Positions 54,047-63,742 are shown, counted from the first letter of the stretch. The stretch is DNA of 64,000 bases from Rhizobium sp. Pop5 (GCF_024721175.1 NZ_CP099402.1:558001-622000); one strand, 5' to 3'. The notes: a model not told the origin generated them from the sequence alone. Made by a program: numbers and translations.

Positions 54047-55027
54047 ATGCCCCTGCCGAAACCCAATCTCTATCCGCCCTTCAACATCGTGCGCCTCAGC
54101 CACATCGAACTCGGCGTCACCGATCTCGCCAAGTCTCGCGCCTTCTATGTCGACACGCTCGGCCTGCAGGTGACGGATGAGACCGCCGATACGATCTATC
54201 TCAGAGCGCTCGAAGAACGCGGCCATCACTGCATCGTGCTGAAGAAATCGGGCAAGGCCGAAGCCCGCGATCTCGGCTTCAAGGTCTTCGGCGAGGAGGA
54301 TCTCGACAAGGCCGCCCATTTCTTCAAGGACAAGGGTCTGCCGGTCGAATGGATCGAGCGCCCCTACCAGGCGCGCACCTTCCGCACCCGCGATCCGCAC
54401 GGCATTCCGCTCGAATTCTATTCGAAGATGGACCGCCTGCCGCCGATCCACCAGAAATATGCGCTCTACAAGGGCGTCAAACCGCTGCGCATCGACCACT
54501 TCAACTGCTTCTCGCCCAATGTCGACGAAAGCGTCGCCTTCTACAACGAGCTCGGCTTCCGCGTCACCGAATATACCGAGGATGCCGAGACCGGCCGCCT
54601 CTGGGCCGCCTGGACGCATCGCAAGGGCGGCGTGCACGACATCGCCTTCACCAACGGCCGCGGCCCGCGCCTGCACCACACCGCCTTCTGGGTGCCGACA
54701 CCGCTCAACATCATCGACCTGCTCGACCTGATGGCGACCACAGGATGGGTCGCCAATATCGAGCGCGGCCCGGGCCGCCACGGCATCTCCAACGCCTTCT
54801 TCCTCTATATCCTCGATCCCGACGGCCACCGCATCGAGATCTACTGCTCGGACTATCAGACGGTCGATCCCGATCTGGAGCCGATCAAGTGGGACCTCAA
54901 GGACCCGCAGCGCCAGACGCTCTGGGGCGCTCCGGCTCCGAAATCCTGGTTCGAGCACGGCAGCCTGTTTGCCGGCGCCGAGGTGGTCGAGCCTGACTTG
55001 AAAGCTCAGCCGATCATCGCGCCTTGA
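54047..55027 (+). CDS. hpaD: 3,4-dihydroxyphenylacetate 2,3-dioxygenase
   Basis: A 326-residue extradiol dioxygenase of the VOC (type I) family, like the Brevibacterium/Arthrobacter homoprotocatechuate enzymes and unlike the LigB-type HpaD of E. coli. Metal ligands are visible as His in [10 protein letters not shown], His in RLHHTAFWV and Glu in [10 protein letters not shown]. It opens the ring of homoprotocatechuate. ATG 54047 follows GAGGAGGAA; it is 31 bases ahead of the succinate-semialdehyde dehydrogenase gene. Confidence 0.92.
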   Translation: MPLPKPNLYPPFNIVRLSHIELGVTDLAKSRAFYVDTLGLQVTDETADTIYLRALEERGHHCIVLKKSGKAEARDLGFKVFGEEDLDKAAHFFKDKGLPVEWIERPYQARTFRTRDPHGIPLEFYSKMDRLPPIHQKYALYKGVKPLRIDHFNCFSPNVDESVAFYNELGFRVTEYTEDAETGRLWAAWTHRKGGVHDIAFTNGRGPRLHHTAFWVPTPLNIIDLLDLMATTGWVANIERGPGRHGISNAFFLYILDPDGHRIEIYCSDYQTVDPDLEPIKWDLKDPQRQTLWGAPAPKSWFEHGSLFAGAEVVEPDLKAQPIIAP

Positions 55028-55058
55028 ACCCGCCTTTCAACGTGGCGAGGAGACAGTC

Positions 55059-56510
55059 ATGGAATTGAAGGACGCAACATTGTTCCGGCAGGCCGCACTG
55101 GTGGGCGGCGACTGGATCGAGGCGGGCGACAACGCGATCAAGGTCGACAATCCGGCGACCGGCGAGATCCTCGGCCGGGTTCCCAACCTGGGGGCTGCCG
55201 AGACCAAGGCGGCGATTGCCGCAGCCGAGGTCGCGCAGAAGCAATGGGCTGCCAGCACTGCCAAGGAGCGCTCGGTGATCCTCCGGCGCTGGTTCGAGCT
55301 GATGATGGACAATCAGGACGATCTCGGCCGCATCCTGACGGCGGAACAGGGCAAGCCGCTGACTGAGGCCAAGGGCGAGATCGCCTATGGCGCAAGCTTC
55401 ATCGAATGGTTTGCCGAGGAGGCCCGGCGCGTCTATGGCGACATCATTCCCGGCCATCAGAAGGACAAGCGCATCCTTGTGATGAAGCAGCCGATCGGCG
55501 TCGTCGCCGCCATCACGCCCTGGAATTTCCCGAACGCGATGATCACCCGCAAGGCCGGACCGGCCTTTGCCGCCGGCTGCGCTATGGTGCTGAAGCCGGC
55601 CTCGCAGACGCCGTTTTCGGCGATCGCGATTGCCATCCTGGCCGAGCGCGCCGGTTTCCCCAAGGGCCTGTTCAGCGTGCTCACCGGCTCGGCACGCGCC
55701 ATCGGCGGCGAGATGACCGCAAGCCCGGTCGTGCGCAAGCTGACCTTCACCGGCTCGACCGAAGTCGGCGCCGAGCTTTACAAGCAGAGCGCTCCGACCA
55801 TCAAGAAGCTCGGGCTGGAGCTTGGCGGCAATGCCCCCTTCATCGTCTTCGACGACGCCGATCTCGACGCGGCGGTCGAAGGCGCTTTGATCGCCAAGTT
55901 CCGCAACAACGGCCAGACCTGCGTCTGCGCCAACCGGCTCTATGTGCAGGAGGGCGTCTATGACGCCTTTGCCGAGAAACTGTCAAAGGCGGTCGGCGGC
56001 CTGAAGACCGGCAACGGCTTCGACGAGGGCATCAATCTCGGCCCGCTGATCGACGAGTCCGCCCTTGCCAAGGTCGAGGAGCATGTCGCCGATGCGCTGT
56101 CCAAGGGCGGCCGCGTCGTTTCAGGCGGTCATCGCCACCGGCTCGGCGGCCGTTTCTACGAGGCGACGGTGCTCGCCGACGTCACCTCTGCCATTGCCGT
56201 CGCCAGGGAAGAGACCTTTGGGCCGGTGGCGCCGCTCTTCCGTTTCAAGGACGAGGCCGACGTCATCGCCCAGGCCAACGACACTGAGTTCGGCCTTGCC
56301 TCCTATTTCTACGCCAAGGATCTTGCCCGCGTTTTCCGGGTGGCCGAAGCGCTGGAATACGGCATGGTCGGCGTCAATACCGGGCTGATCTCGACGGCCG
56401 AAGCCCCCTTCGGCGGCGTCAAGCTCTCCGGCCTTGGCCGCGAGGGATCGCGCTACGGCATCGAGGAATTCACCGAAATCAAATATGTCTGCCTCGGCGG
56501 CATCGCCTGA
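55059..56510 (+). CDS. Succinate-semialdehyde dehydrogenase
   Basis: A 483-residue aldehyde dehydrogenase of the GabD group: [13 protein letters not shown] at the N-terminus, [22 protein letters not shown], the catalytic Glu in [20 protein letters not shown] and Cys in [11 protein letters not shown]. HpaI yields pyruvate and succinate semialdehyde, and this enzyme would take the latter to succinate for the TCA cycle. Its place between hpaD and hpaG supports that role. Confidence 0.9.
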   Translation: MELKDATLFRQAALVGGDWIEAGDNAIKVDNPATGEILGRVPNLGAAETKAAIAAAEVAQKQWAASTAKERSVILRRWFELMMDNQDDLGRILTAEQGKPLTEAKGEIAYGASFIEWFAEEARRVYGDIIPGHQKDKRILVMKQPIGVVAAITPWNFPNAMITRKAGPAFAAGCAMVLKPASQTPFSAIAIAILAERAGFPKGLFSVLTGSARAIGGEMTASPVVRKLTFTGSTEVGAELYKQSAPTIKKLGLELGGNAPFIVFDDADLDAAVEGALIAKFRNNGQTCVCANRLYVQEGVYDAFAEKLSKAVGGLKTGNGFDEGINLGPLIDESALAKVEEHVADALSKGGRVVSGGHRHRLGGRFYEATVLADVTSAIAVAREETFGPVAPLFRFKDEADVIAQANDTEFGLASYFYAKDLARVFRVAEALEYGMVGVNTGLISTAEAPFGGVKLSGLGREGSRYGIEEFTEIKYVCLGGIA

Positions 56511-56526
56511 GGCTTAGGAGCACCCT

Positions 56527-57399
56527 ATGACACATCCGCGCTTTGCCACCTTCTTTGCCGATGGACGGAGCCGCTATGGTCTCGTGGGCAACCAGGGGAT
56601 AGTCGATCTTTCGGAGCGCTATGGCTCATCCTGGCCGACGCTGCGCGAGGTCGTCGCGGACGCCGCCTTCGACCGATTGCTCGACAAGGCCAGCGGCTTT
56701 GCCCCCGACTTCTTCTTCGACCAGGTCACCTATGAGATCCCTATTCCCGCGCCCGAGAAGATTATCTGCGTCGGGGTCAACTTCCCCGACCGCAATGAGG
56801 AATACAAGGACGGTCAGGCAGCACCCTCCAACCCGTCGCTGTTCATCCGTTTCCCGCGTTCCTTTACCGGCCATGACCAGCCGTTGATCCGGCCGCCGGA
56901 AAGCCCGCAGCTCGACTATGAGGGCGAGATCGTCATCGTCATCGGCAAGGGCGGCCGGCGCATCGCCGAGGCCGATGCCCTTTCCCACATTGCGGCTCTG
57001 TCGCTGTGCAACGAAGGTACGATCCGCGATTGGGTACGGCATGCCAAGTTCAACGTCACCCAGGGCAAGAACTTTAACCGCACCGGCGCGATCGGTCCGT
57101 GGCTTGTGCCCTATCGGGATGAAAGCCAGCTTGCCGATATCAGGCTCGAAACCCGCGTCAACGGCGAAGTACGCCAAAGTGACCGCACCAGCCGGATGAT
57201 CTTTTCCTTCCGCAAGATCATCAATTACATCTCGACCTTCACCACCCTCGTTCCCGGCGACGTCATCGTCACCGGCACGCCGACAGGGGCCGGCGCCCGC
57301 TTCGATCCGCCGATCTGGCTGAAACCGGGCGACGTCGTCGAAGTCGAAGCCGACGGGCTCGGCATTCTGAAAAACACCATCGCCGACGAGGTGTTCTGA
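56527..57399 (+). CDS. hpaG: Fumarylacetoacetate hydrolase-family isomerase/decarboxylase
   Basis: A 290-residue FAH-family protein. The metal site is formed by the Glu-rich YEGEIVIVIGKGG, then WVRHAKFNVTQGKNFNRTGAIGPWLV and GDVIVTGTPTGAG. In the pathway it decarboxylates and isomerises 5-oxo-pent-3-ene-1,2,5-tricarboxylate (OPET). E. coli HpaG is a double-length fusion of two FAH domains; this one has a single domain. Its stop shares a base with the hpaH start (TGATG). Confidence 0.88.
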   Translation: MTHPRFATFFADGRSRYGLVGNQGIVDLSERYGSSWPTLREVVADAAFDRLLDKASGFAPDFFFDQVTYEIPIPAPEKIICVGVNFPDRNEEYKDGQAAPSNPSLFIRFPRSFTGHDQPLIRPPESPQLDYEGEIVIVIGKGGRRIAEADALSHIAALSLCNEGTIRDWVRHAKFNVTQGKNFNRTGAIGPWLVPYRDESQLADIRLETRVNGEVRQSDRTSRMIFSFRKIINYISTFTTLVPGDVIVTGTPTGAGARFDPPIWLKPGDVVEVEADGLGILKNTIADEVF

Positions 57400-58202
57400 T
57401 GCTGTCCCAGGACGAAATCCAGGCGGCAGCCGAAAGCCTAGACCAAGCCGAGCGAACCCGCATCCAGACTGGTCTCCTGTCGCTGAAACATCCCACCATG
57501 AACATGGACGACGCCTACGCCGTCCAGAGTGCCTGGGTGAAGAAGAAGATCGCCGACGGCCGCAAGCCGATCGGCTGGAAGATCGGGCTGACGTCGAAGG
57601 CGATGCAATATGCGCTCAATATCGACATCCCCGATTCCGGCGTGCTCTTCGACGACATGGTCTTCGAAGACGGCGCCACCGTGCCGGCCGGCCGCTTCAT
57701 CCAGCCGCGCATCGAAGCCGAAATCGCCTTCGTCATGAAGGCGCCGCTGAAAGGTCCCGGCATTTCGATCTTCGATGTGCTGAATGCCACTGATTACGTG
57801 ACCCCTGCCCTGGAAATCCTCGATACCCGCATCCTGCGCGTCGATCCGGAGACGAAAAAGGCGCGCACCATTGTCGACACCATTTCCGACAATGCTGCCA
57901 ATGCCGGCATTGTTACCGGTGGCCGCGCTGTGCGGCCCGGCGAGATCGACATGCGCTGGATGGGCGCGATCGTCAGCCGCAATGCCGAAGTCGAGGAAAC
58001 AGGCCTCGGCGCCGGTGTTCTCAACCAGCCTGCCCGCGGCGTCGCCTGGCTCGCCAATCGGCTGGCGCAATATGGCGACGGCATCGAGGCCGGCCAGGTT
58101 GTGCTTGCCGGTTCTTTCATCCGTCCGATCGAGGCGCGGCACGGCGACACGATCAACGCCGATTTCGGCCCCTATGGGTCCGTCAGCCTGTTCTTTGCGT
58201 GA
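57399..58202 (+). CDS. hpaH: 2-oxo-hept-3-ene-1,7-dioate hydratase
   Basis: A 267-residue hydratase of the MhpD/HpaH family, which adds water to 2-oxohept-3-ene-1,7-dioate. Family wording includes GWKIGLTSKAMQYALNIDIPDSGVLFDDM, RIEAEIAFV and the C-terminal GDTINADFGPYGSVSLFF. It begins at ATG 57399, overlapping hpaG by one base, and is ten bases before hpaI. Confidence 0.93.
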   Translation: MLSQDEIQAAAESLDQAERTRIQTGLLSLKHPTMNMDDAYAVQSAWVKKKIADGRKPIGWKIGLTSKAMQYALNIDIPDSGVLFDDMVFEDGATVPAGRFIQPRIEAEIAFVMKAPLKGPGISIFDVLNATDYVTPALEILDTRILRVDPETKKARTIVDTISDNAANAGIVTGGRAVRPGEIDMRWMGAIVSRNAEVEETGLGAGVLNQPARGVAWLANRLAQYGDGIEAGQVVLAGSFIRPIEARHGDTINADFGPYGSVSLFFA

Positions 58203-58212
58203 AGGAGTAAGT

Positions 58213-59019
58213 ATGCCTGCGCCCAAGAATCTTTTTAAACAGGCCCTGAAAGACGGGCGGACGCAAATCGGCCTCTGGCAGGCGCTCGCCAATCCCTACA
58301 CGGTCGAAATCTCAGCCGGCGCCGGTTACGACTGGCTATTGCTTGACGCCGAACACGCACCGAACGACGTGCCGCTTCTCGTTTCACAATTGCAGGCGAT
58401 GAAGGGCACGACAAGCCATGCGGTGATCCGTCCGCCGATCGGCGAGACCTGGATCATCAAGCAGATGCTCGATATCGGCGCGCAGACGCTGCTCATTCCA
58501 ATGGTCGACAGCAAGGAGATGGCGGAAGCCATGGTTCGGGCCGTCCGCTACCCGCCGCACGGCGTGCGCGGTGTCGGCGCCGCCCTTGCTCGCGCCTCCG
58601 ATTTCAACCGCATACCCGATTATCTCCAGACGGCCAACGACGAGATCTGCCTGCTGCTGCAGGTGGAAAGCCGCGCCGGGCTTGCCGCGCTCGATGCGAT
58701 CGCCTCGACGGAAGGCGTCGACGGCGTCTTCATCGGCCCCTCCGATCTCGCCGCCGACATGGGTTATCTCGGCAAGCCGGGTGCGCCCGAGGTGCAGCGG
58801 GAAGTCGAGCAGGCGCTTTCCGGGATCCAGTCGCACGGCAAGGCGGCCGGCATCCTCATCGGCGACCTCTCGCTCGCCAAACGCTATCTCGAACTCGGCG
58901 CCGCCTTCGTGGCGATCGGCAACGACGTCACCCTGCTTGCCAATGCCACGGCCAAGCTGCTCGATGATTTCCACAAGGCCGAACCCGCCAGGCCGGCGGC
59001 GGACGCGAAGGTCTATTGA
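58213..59019 (+). CDS. hpaI: 4-hydroxy-2-oxoheptanedioate aldolase
   Basis: A 268-residue class II pyruvate aldolase (HpcH/HpaI family). The N-terminal IGLWQALANPYTVEISAGAGYDWLLLDAEHAPND contains the catalytic His region; metal ligands lie in LLLQVESRAG and FIGPSDLAADMGY. It splits 4-hydroxy-2-oxoheptane-1,7-dioate to pyruvate and succinate semialdehyde. ATG 58213 follows GAAGGAG. It is the last gene of the plus-strand hpa operon and is followed by a 26-bp palindrome. Confidence 0.93.
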   Translation: MPAPKNLFKQALKDGRTQIGLWQALANPYTVEISAGAGYDWLLLDAEHAPNDVPLLVSQLQAMKGTTSHAVIRPPIGETWIIKQMLDIGAQTLLIPMVDSKEMAEAMVRAVRYPPHGVRGVGAALARASDFNRIPDYLQTANDEICLLLQVESRAGLAALDAIASTEGVDGVFIGPSDLAADMGYLGKPGAPEVQREVEQALSGIQSHGKAAGILIGDLSLAKRYLELGAAFVAIGNDVTLLANATAKLLDDFHKAEPARPAADAKVY

Positions 59020-59066
59020 TCCCTCCCTGCCTCCTCACGCGTATCCATGTTCGGCTACGCTTCGTT

Positions 59067-59092
59067 GCGACGGTCAACATGTTGACCGTCGC
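59067..59092. terminator. 26-bp perfect palindrome between convergent genes
   Basis: The sequence at 59067-59092 equals its own reverse complement, starting GCGACGGTC and centred on CATG. It lies between the convergent ends of hpaI and the aldehyde dehydrogenase gene. A hairpin with a GC-rich stem is likely; no U-run follows, so it may be a weak terminator or RNA stabiliser rather than a standard intrinsic terminator. Confidence 0.5.
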
Positions 59093-59128
59093 GCTCCCGG
59101 GCTGCAATCGCTCGCATGTCGGCACGGC

Positions 59129-60535
59129 TTAGCCGAATACCGTCTGGATCGTCGTGAACTCCTTCAGCCCCTCGGTGCCAAACTCGACGCCGATGCCGGA
59201 TTGCTTCACACCTCCAAAAGGCGCGTTCGGTTGAATTGCCCCGTGCTTGTTGATCCACACCGAGCCGCATTCGAGCTGCTTCGCATAGCGCTTCGCCTTC
59301 TCGACGTCGGCAGACCAGATCGAGCCGCCGAGGCCGGCGGGATTCTGATTGGCGCGGGCGATCACCTCGTCGACATCGCTGTAGCGGATAATCGGCAGGA
59401 CCGGGCCGAACTGCTCCTCATCGACCAGCCGCACACCGTGATCGACATCGGCGATCAGCGTGATCGGGTAGAAATAGCCGGGCCGAGCCGTCGGCGCCCC
59501 GCCGGTCAGGATGCGGCCGCCCTGGGCGCGCGCATCGTCGACGAGATCGCGCACCTTGTTGAATTGCATTTCATTCTGGACTGGACCGAGGATGCTTGTC
59601 TCGTCAAGGCCGTCTCCGACGGTGATCTTGCCGGCATAATCAACGAGCGCACTGCAGACATCCTCGTAAATGCTCTCATGCACGTAAAGGCGTTTCAGTG
59701 CAGCGCAGGTCTGGCCGTTGTTGATGAAGGCGCCCCAGAACAGTCCCTCGGCGATGCCTTTCGGATCGACGTCCGGCAGTACGATGCCCGCATCGTTGCC
59801 GCCGAGTTCCAGCGTCAGCCGCTTCAGGGTGGCCACCGCCGAGGCCATGATCTTCTTGCCGGTCTCGGTCGAGCCGGTGAAGGTCATCTTGGCAATGCCT
59901 GGATGGGCGGAAAGGGCAGCCCCGATGCTGTTTTCGCCGGTGATCACGTTGACGACGCCGGCCGGCAGCACCTCGTTGATGATCTCGACGAGGCGGATGG
60001 TCGAAAGCGGCGTCAGGGGCGACGGCTTGATGACGACGGTGTTGCCGGCGCGCAGCGCCGGCATGATGTGCCAGCAGGCGATCATGACCGGCCAGTTCCA
60101 CGGCGTGATCGAGCCGACGACGCCGATCGGCTTGCGGTGCAGTTCGACGCGGCCCTCATTGTCGTCCTGCAGGATTTCGACCGGCAGGTCGAGTTCGGCC
60201 GTATGCCGCGTCCAGGCGAGCGCGCCGCCGATTTCGAAGCGCGAGCCGAGGCCGTTGAGCGGTTTTCCCTGTTCCCGGGTCAGGATCTGCGCCAGCTCTT
60301 CGGCGTGCTCGCCGATCTTCTCCGCGATCGCCCGGCAGGCCGCTGCTCGCTCCTCATTCGACGTCCGCGACCAGCCTTTGAAGGCTTCGGCGGCTGCGGC
60401 AACGGCCCGGTCGAGATCGGCGCCCTGGGCAAGCGGCATGTAGCCGACGACTTCGCCATTCGATGGGTTGGTAACCGGCGCATGATCGGTGGTGGCGACG
60501 GTTTCGCCACCGATGAGCAGGGTAGACTGCTTCAC
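59129..60535 (-). CDS. Aldehyde dehydrogenase (LUC3-like group)
   Basis: A 468-residue aldehyde dehydrogenase. Motifs are ITPWNWPVMIACWHIMPALRAGNTVVIKPS, the catalytic Glu in LELGGNDAGIVL and Cys in NNGQTCAALKRLYV. I prefer the GTG at 60535, preceded by GGGAGGAG, to the ATG at 60556 that contains that site. It is downstream of an AraC-type regulator related to FeaR on the same strand. A phenylacetaldehyde or 4-hydroxyphenylacetaldehyde substrate is plausible, by analogy with FeaR and FeaB of E. coli. Confidence 0.85.
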   Translation of the reverse strand: MKQSTLLIGGETVATTDHAPVTNPSNGEVVGYMPLAQGADLDRAVAAAAEAFKGWSRTSNEERAAACRAIAEKIGEHAEELAQILTREQGKPLNGLGSRFEIGGALAWTRHTAELDLPVEILQDDNEGRVELHRKPIGVVGSITPWNWPVMIACWHIMPALRAGNTVVIKPSPLTPLSTIRLVEIINEVLPAGVVNVITGENSIGAALSAHPGIAKMTFTGSTETGKKIMASAVATLKRLTLELGGNDAGIVLPDVDPKGIAEGLFWGAFINNGQTCAALKRLYVHESIYEDVCSALVDYAGKITVGDGLDETSILGPVQNEMQFNKVRDLVDDARAQGGRILTGGAPTARPGYFYPITLIADVDHGVRLVDEEQFGPVLPIIRYSDVDEVIARANQNPAGLGGSIWSADVEKAKRYAKQLECGSVWINKHGAIQPNAPFGGVKQSGIGVEFGTEGLKEFTTIQTVFG

Positions 60536-60637
60536 GATATTCTCCTCCCGTGACATCGGGGAGGACTATGACGTCGGCTGGAAGCACCGTCTTGGGGAGA
60601 AACGCGCCTCGTCTTGGACGGAAGCGCAGATTGCGCT

Positions 60638-61624
60638 TCAGCTCACCTTCAGCACCGGTTCGCCGGCGCGAAGCAGCTCGCTCGGCGCACAATCGAACAG
60701 CTCCTTGAAGCTGCGGTTGAAATAGGAAATGTCGTTGAAGCCGGCCGAATAGGCGACTTCGGCGATGGTCGCGGCGTTGCGCTTCTCCTTCAATTGCTCG
60801 ATCTTCTCACGCGCCAGCCGCAAGCGCTTATCGCGAATGACGGTGGTGCAGGTGATGCCCATTCCCTGAAAATCCTGCTGCAGGGTGCGGATCGATACGC
60901 CGAGTCTCGTCGCCAGCCACCTGGCGCTGAGATCGCTGTCGGTCAGGTGTCTGTCGATCAGAATATCGACCAGCTGCATGCGCTTGCCCGCACTGTCGTG
61001 CAACGAATTCAGGCTTACTGTCTGGATGCCGGTCGACAGAAACGCCTGACGCGTCGTGTCGAACATCAACTGGCGCAGATGCGGTGAAGGCGCCTCGCAT
61101 GCCGGCGTGGTCATCATCTTGGCGATCAGCGCGCGCAGCATTATCGCCATCGGATCGCCGGCCGCAAGCTTGCGGGCCACGTCGAAATCCACCTTGCTTT
61201 CCGAATACATCAGTTGTCGCGGCAAATGCAGGGACAGATGATTGGAAAAATGGCCGCGGAAATAGAAGGTCGTCGGACGGGTCAAATCCACCAGAATGCA
61301 TTCGCCGACGTCCAGGATGTTCTGCTGACCGGAATGCTCCACCCCACAGGTGCCCTCGAGCTGCAGGATCAGGAACAGATGCTCGTGGGCATCGCGGCGA
61401 ATGTCGTTCCAGTCGCGATGGATATAATCGAGATCGTTGGAGACATGGGCAAATTCCATGCCGCACACGTCGATGCGGCGCGCCGTGCCGATGACCTTGT
61501 CGCCGCGCTCCATCGTGTGCGCGTTGAAATTTCCGCAGATATTGTGAAGGTCGTCCGCCCATTGATCATAAGGCGTCGGTGTCCAGCTTCGATCCACCAG
61601 ACTGCGGTTCTGCAACAGGTCCAA
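60638..61624 (-). CDS. AraC-family regulator, FeaR-like
   Basis: A 328-residue AraC-type regulator. The N-terminal AraC-binding-like domain (FNAHTMERGDKVIGTARRIDVCGMEFAHVSND, LILQLEGTCGVEHSG, LVDLTRPTTFYF) resembles FeaR, the activator of tyramine oxidation in E. coli; the C-terminal helix-turn-helix pair ends AEVAYSAGFNDISYFNRSFKELFDCAPSELL. It probably controls the aldehyde dehydrogenase gene downstream. A second HpaR-type box lies 69-80 bases before its start. Confidence 0.83.
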   Translation of the reverse strand: MDLLQNRSLVDRSWTPTPYDQWADDLHNICGNFNAHTMERGDKVIGTARRIDVCGMEFAHVSNDLDYIHRDWNDIRRDAHEHLFLILQLEGTCGVEHSGQQNILDVGECILVDLTRPTTFYFRGHFSNHLSLHLPRQLMYSESKVDFDVARKLAAGDPMAIMLRALIAKMMTTPACEAPSPHLRQLMFDTTRQAFLSTGIQTVSLNSLHDSAGKRMQLVDILIDRHLTDSDLSARWLATRLGVSIRTLQQDFQGMGITCTTVIRDKRLRLAREKIEQLKEKRNAATIAEVAYSAGFNDISYFNRSFKELFDCAPSELLRAGEPVLKVS

Positions 61625-61692
61625 CTCTGCCTCCCAACAGTGTCAACATAGGTGAAGACTGCCGCAGGCCGGGCTGGCCGTCAATTATATAT

Positions 61693-61704
61693 TTAACACA
61701 TTAA
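61693..61704. promoter_or_regulatory. Probable HpaR operator upstream of the FeaR-like gene
   Basis: TTAACACATTAA differs at one position from the reverse complement of the palindrome before hpaF (TTAACACGTTAA). It lies between the FeaR-like gene and the end of hpaR. Confidence 0.55.
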
Positions 61705-61735
61705 TCAAGCGCATTTGTACACGGACTGAAAGCCG

Positions 61736-62239
61736 TCACTCCTCACCGCTGGTCGCGCCTTCGAGCCTCAGCGCCGTCAGTTCGTCCAGCATATCCAACA
61801 GTTGCTCGACCCGCTGCGCACCGAAGCGTGCGCCGATATTGGCATAGACCTTCAGGCTCTCCGGCATGACCTCGTCGACCATTTCTCGCCCCGCGGGCGT
61901 AATCCGCAACAGCACCCGCCGGCCGTCCGCCTTGTCCTTATGCTTGGTGATGAAGCCGCGCTCTTCGAGCGAGCGGATCATGCGCGTCAGGCTCGGCGCC
62001 AGGATCGAGGCCTTGTCCGCCACTTCGCTTGCATCGACCGTTCCCTCTTCGGACAGCACGCGGATGACCCGCCACTGCTGCTCCGTCACGTTATGCGCCG
62101 CCAGGATCGGCCGAAAATGGCTCATCACCGCTTCACGCGCACGCAAAAGTCCGATCGCAAGGGACCTCCGACGTTCCTGTGGCGAACGGCGCTCCTGCGC
62201 GGAGGGCATTTCGACTTTATCCTGCTCTGAATTCTTCAT
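61736..62239 (-). CDS. hpaR: MarR-family repressor of homoprotocatechuate degradation
   Basis: A 167-residue MarR-type regulator from ATG 62239. The winged helix has EVADKASILAPSLTRMIRSLEERGFITKHKDKADGRRVLLRITPAG; the flanking helices (RSLAIGLLRAREAVMSHFRPILAAHNVTEQQWRVIRVL) match HpaR. HpaR represses hpa genes until 4-hydroxyphenylacetate or homoprotocatechuate binds. ATG 62209 is an alternative start with family-like length. The gene is on the opposite strand from the hpa operon, and a third box sits before it, so autoregulation is likely. Confidence 0.87.
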   Translation of the reverse strand: MKNSEQDKVEMPSAQERRSPQERRRSLAIGLLRAREAVMSHFRPILAAHNVTEQQWRVIRVLSEEGTVDASEVADKASILAPSLTRMIRSLEERGFITKHKDKADGRRVLLRITPAGREMVDEVMPESLKVYANIGARFGAQRVEQLLDMLDELTALRLEGATSGEE

Positions 62240-62676
62240 GCGGGTCCCGATTACGCAATCGTTCAATATGATTCTTCGCGAAGCTGAAGCAGCGACGAAA
62301 ATCATAGGACAACTAGTTAACACGGCAACGACCAAGCACAAGCCTTTCCCCTCCTCGAACCACGAAGCTTACGCCTCTCGTCGAAAGCGATTGAGGATCC
62401 GTTCGAAGAATTCGCCGCTCATCCGTTCGGAGAAAGAAATGACGCGCCGAACCGTTTTCGCCTTTAGTGCCCCTTCGCTGCTTAATGGGTCCTGAGCTGA
62501 AAGAGCGCTATGTCTGACATACTTATTGTCCTTCGCCTTGATGGGGATCGATCCGTCGGCCCAGCGTTTCCGATCGAGTGGTACTCATGGTAACTTTATT
62601 CGGCAGGTAGGCTTTCGCTTTTGGCCTGAATACGTCTTGATCGCTGTTCTAAGTGCTCCTGCTTCTCCAGACCAGG
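62240..62676. other. Intergenic region between hpaR and the LacI gene
   Basis: About 440 bases without a supported gene. It contains the hpaR promoter and the box at 62317-62328. Frames to the right, up to the LacI stop, are short and arginine- or serine-rich with no recognisable motif. Confidence 0.45.
62317..62328. promoter_or_regulatory. Possible HpaR autoregulatory box
   Basis: TTAACACGGCAA matches the hpaF palindrome (as TTAACACGTTAA) in 10 of 12 positions and lies 78-89 bases upstream of the hpaR start. The right half is degenerate, so it is the weakest of the three boxes. Confidence 0.4.
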
Positions 62677-63696
62677 TTACAACGATCGCACCGAAGTTCG
62701 CTCCACCAGTTTACAGGGCACAACACGACTGCTCGGACGTGGCTTGTTTCCCGCCGCCACGCTATTCAGCAATTCCGCCCCTTCCCGACCTAAATCGTAG
62801 TACGGCAAGGCGGCAGTGGTCAGTTGCGGCTTCAGCGCGAGGGAAACCGTCCGGAAATCGTCAAAGCCGACAATGCTGACATCCTCAGGGATGCGGAGAC
62901 CCAATGCCATTGCCGCGATGTAGATTTGGATCGTCATCTCGTCATTGCCGCCCATAATCGCGGTCGGTCGATCCTTTTGTTTTAACATCTCGGTCGCAAC
63001 CGCAAAAACGTAGTTCTTCTCCGCTCCAACCGAGCCTTCCATGCCGAGACGGATACTCAGGTCGCTTTCAGCAACGCCAAAGTCTCCAGCGGTTTTACGG
63101 AAGGCATCGAGGCGAAGTCGCGCACCCATCAAAACGGGATTGAGGCGGATGTAGCCGATCTTTCGATGACCCCTGTCAAGCAGATAGCGCGTAAGATCTT
63201 GCGCGCCCTGATAGTCATCAGGCTCGATCGACGGGAACAGTTCGTTCGTACGAGGCCCGCAGTTGATCATCACGGTCGGAATGTGGACATCGGCTGCCTC
63301 AGGATCCACGGTGCGACGGTACATTGTCACATAAAGAACCCCGTCAATCCGGTGGGACTGGAACATCTTCCAGACTTCGGCCTCTCTCTCGGAAGAGCCG
63401 CCAGTATTTGCCATGAGGATGGTCTTGCCGTTCGCATTTGCCCAATCTTGTATCCCCCGCACGATGTCGACCGAATAGGGTGTGGTAGACACATAATCGG
63501 TGATAATGCCGAAGGTGTTGGAGCGGCTCGAACGGATGAGGCGCGCTGCCATGTTTGGGATATAACCGAGGTCGCGGATAGCCTTTTCCACTCTCTCCCG
63601 GGTTTCCTCAGTCACATAAGGCTCACCGTTGATGACCCGTGAAACTGTCTTGTTGGAAACCCCGGCCGCTTTCGCGACGCTGACAATGCTGACCAT
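62677..63696 (-). CDS. LacI-family transcriptional regulator
   Basis: A 339-residue LacI regulator from ATG 63696. The DNA-binding domain is VSIVSVAKAAGVSNKTVSRVINGEPYVTEETRERVEKAIRDLGYIPNMAARLIRS, with hinge helix at the end, followed by a periplasmic-binding-like effector domain (NTFGIITDYVSTTPYSVDIVRGIQDWA). A longer frame upstream to 63996 is the antisense of the next gene and is not used. It is divergent from a sugar-type binding protein gene, and three 14-bp operators lie between them. Confidence 0.92.
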   Translation of the reverse strand: MVSIVSVAKAAGVSNKTVSRVINGEPYVTEETRERVEKAIRDLGYIPNMAARLIRSSRSNTFGIITDYVSTTPYSVDIVRGIQDWANANGKTILMANTGGSSEREAEVWKMFQSHRIDGVLYVTMYRRTVDPEAADVHIPTVMINCGPRTNELFPSIEPDDYQGAQDLTRYLLDRGHRKIGYIRLNPVLMGARLRLDAFRKTAGDFGVAESDLSIRLGMEGSVGAEKNYVFAVATEMLKQKDRPTAIMGGNDEMTIQIYIAAMALGLRIPEDVSIVGFDDFRTVSLALKPQLTTAALPYYDLGREGAELLNSVAAGNKPRPSSRVVPCKLVERTSVRSL

Positions 63697-63742
63697 GGCC
63701 CCGCCCATCTCCCTGCTCGGCATCTCTTCTAAACAAGTTATA

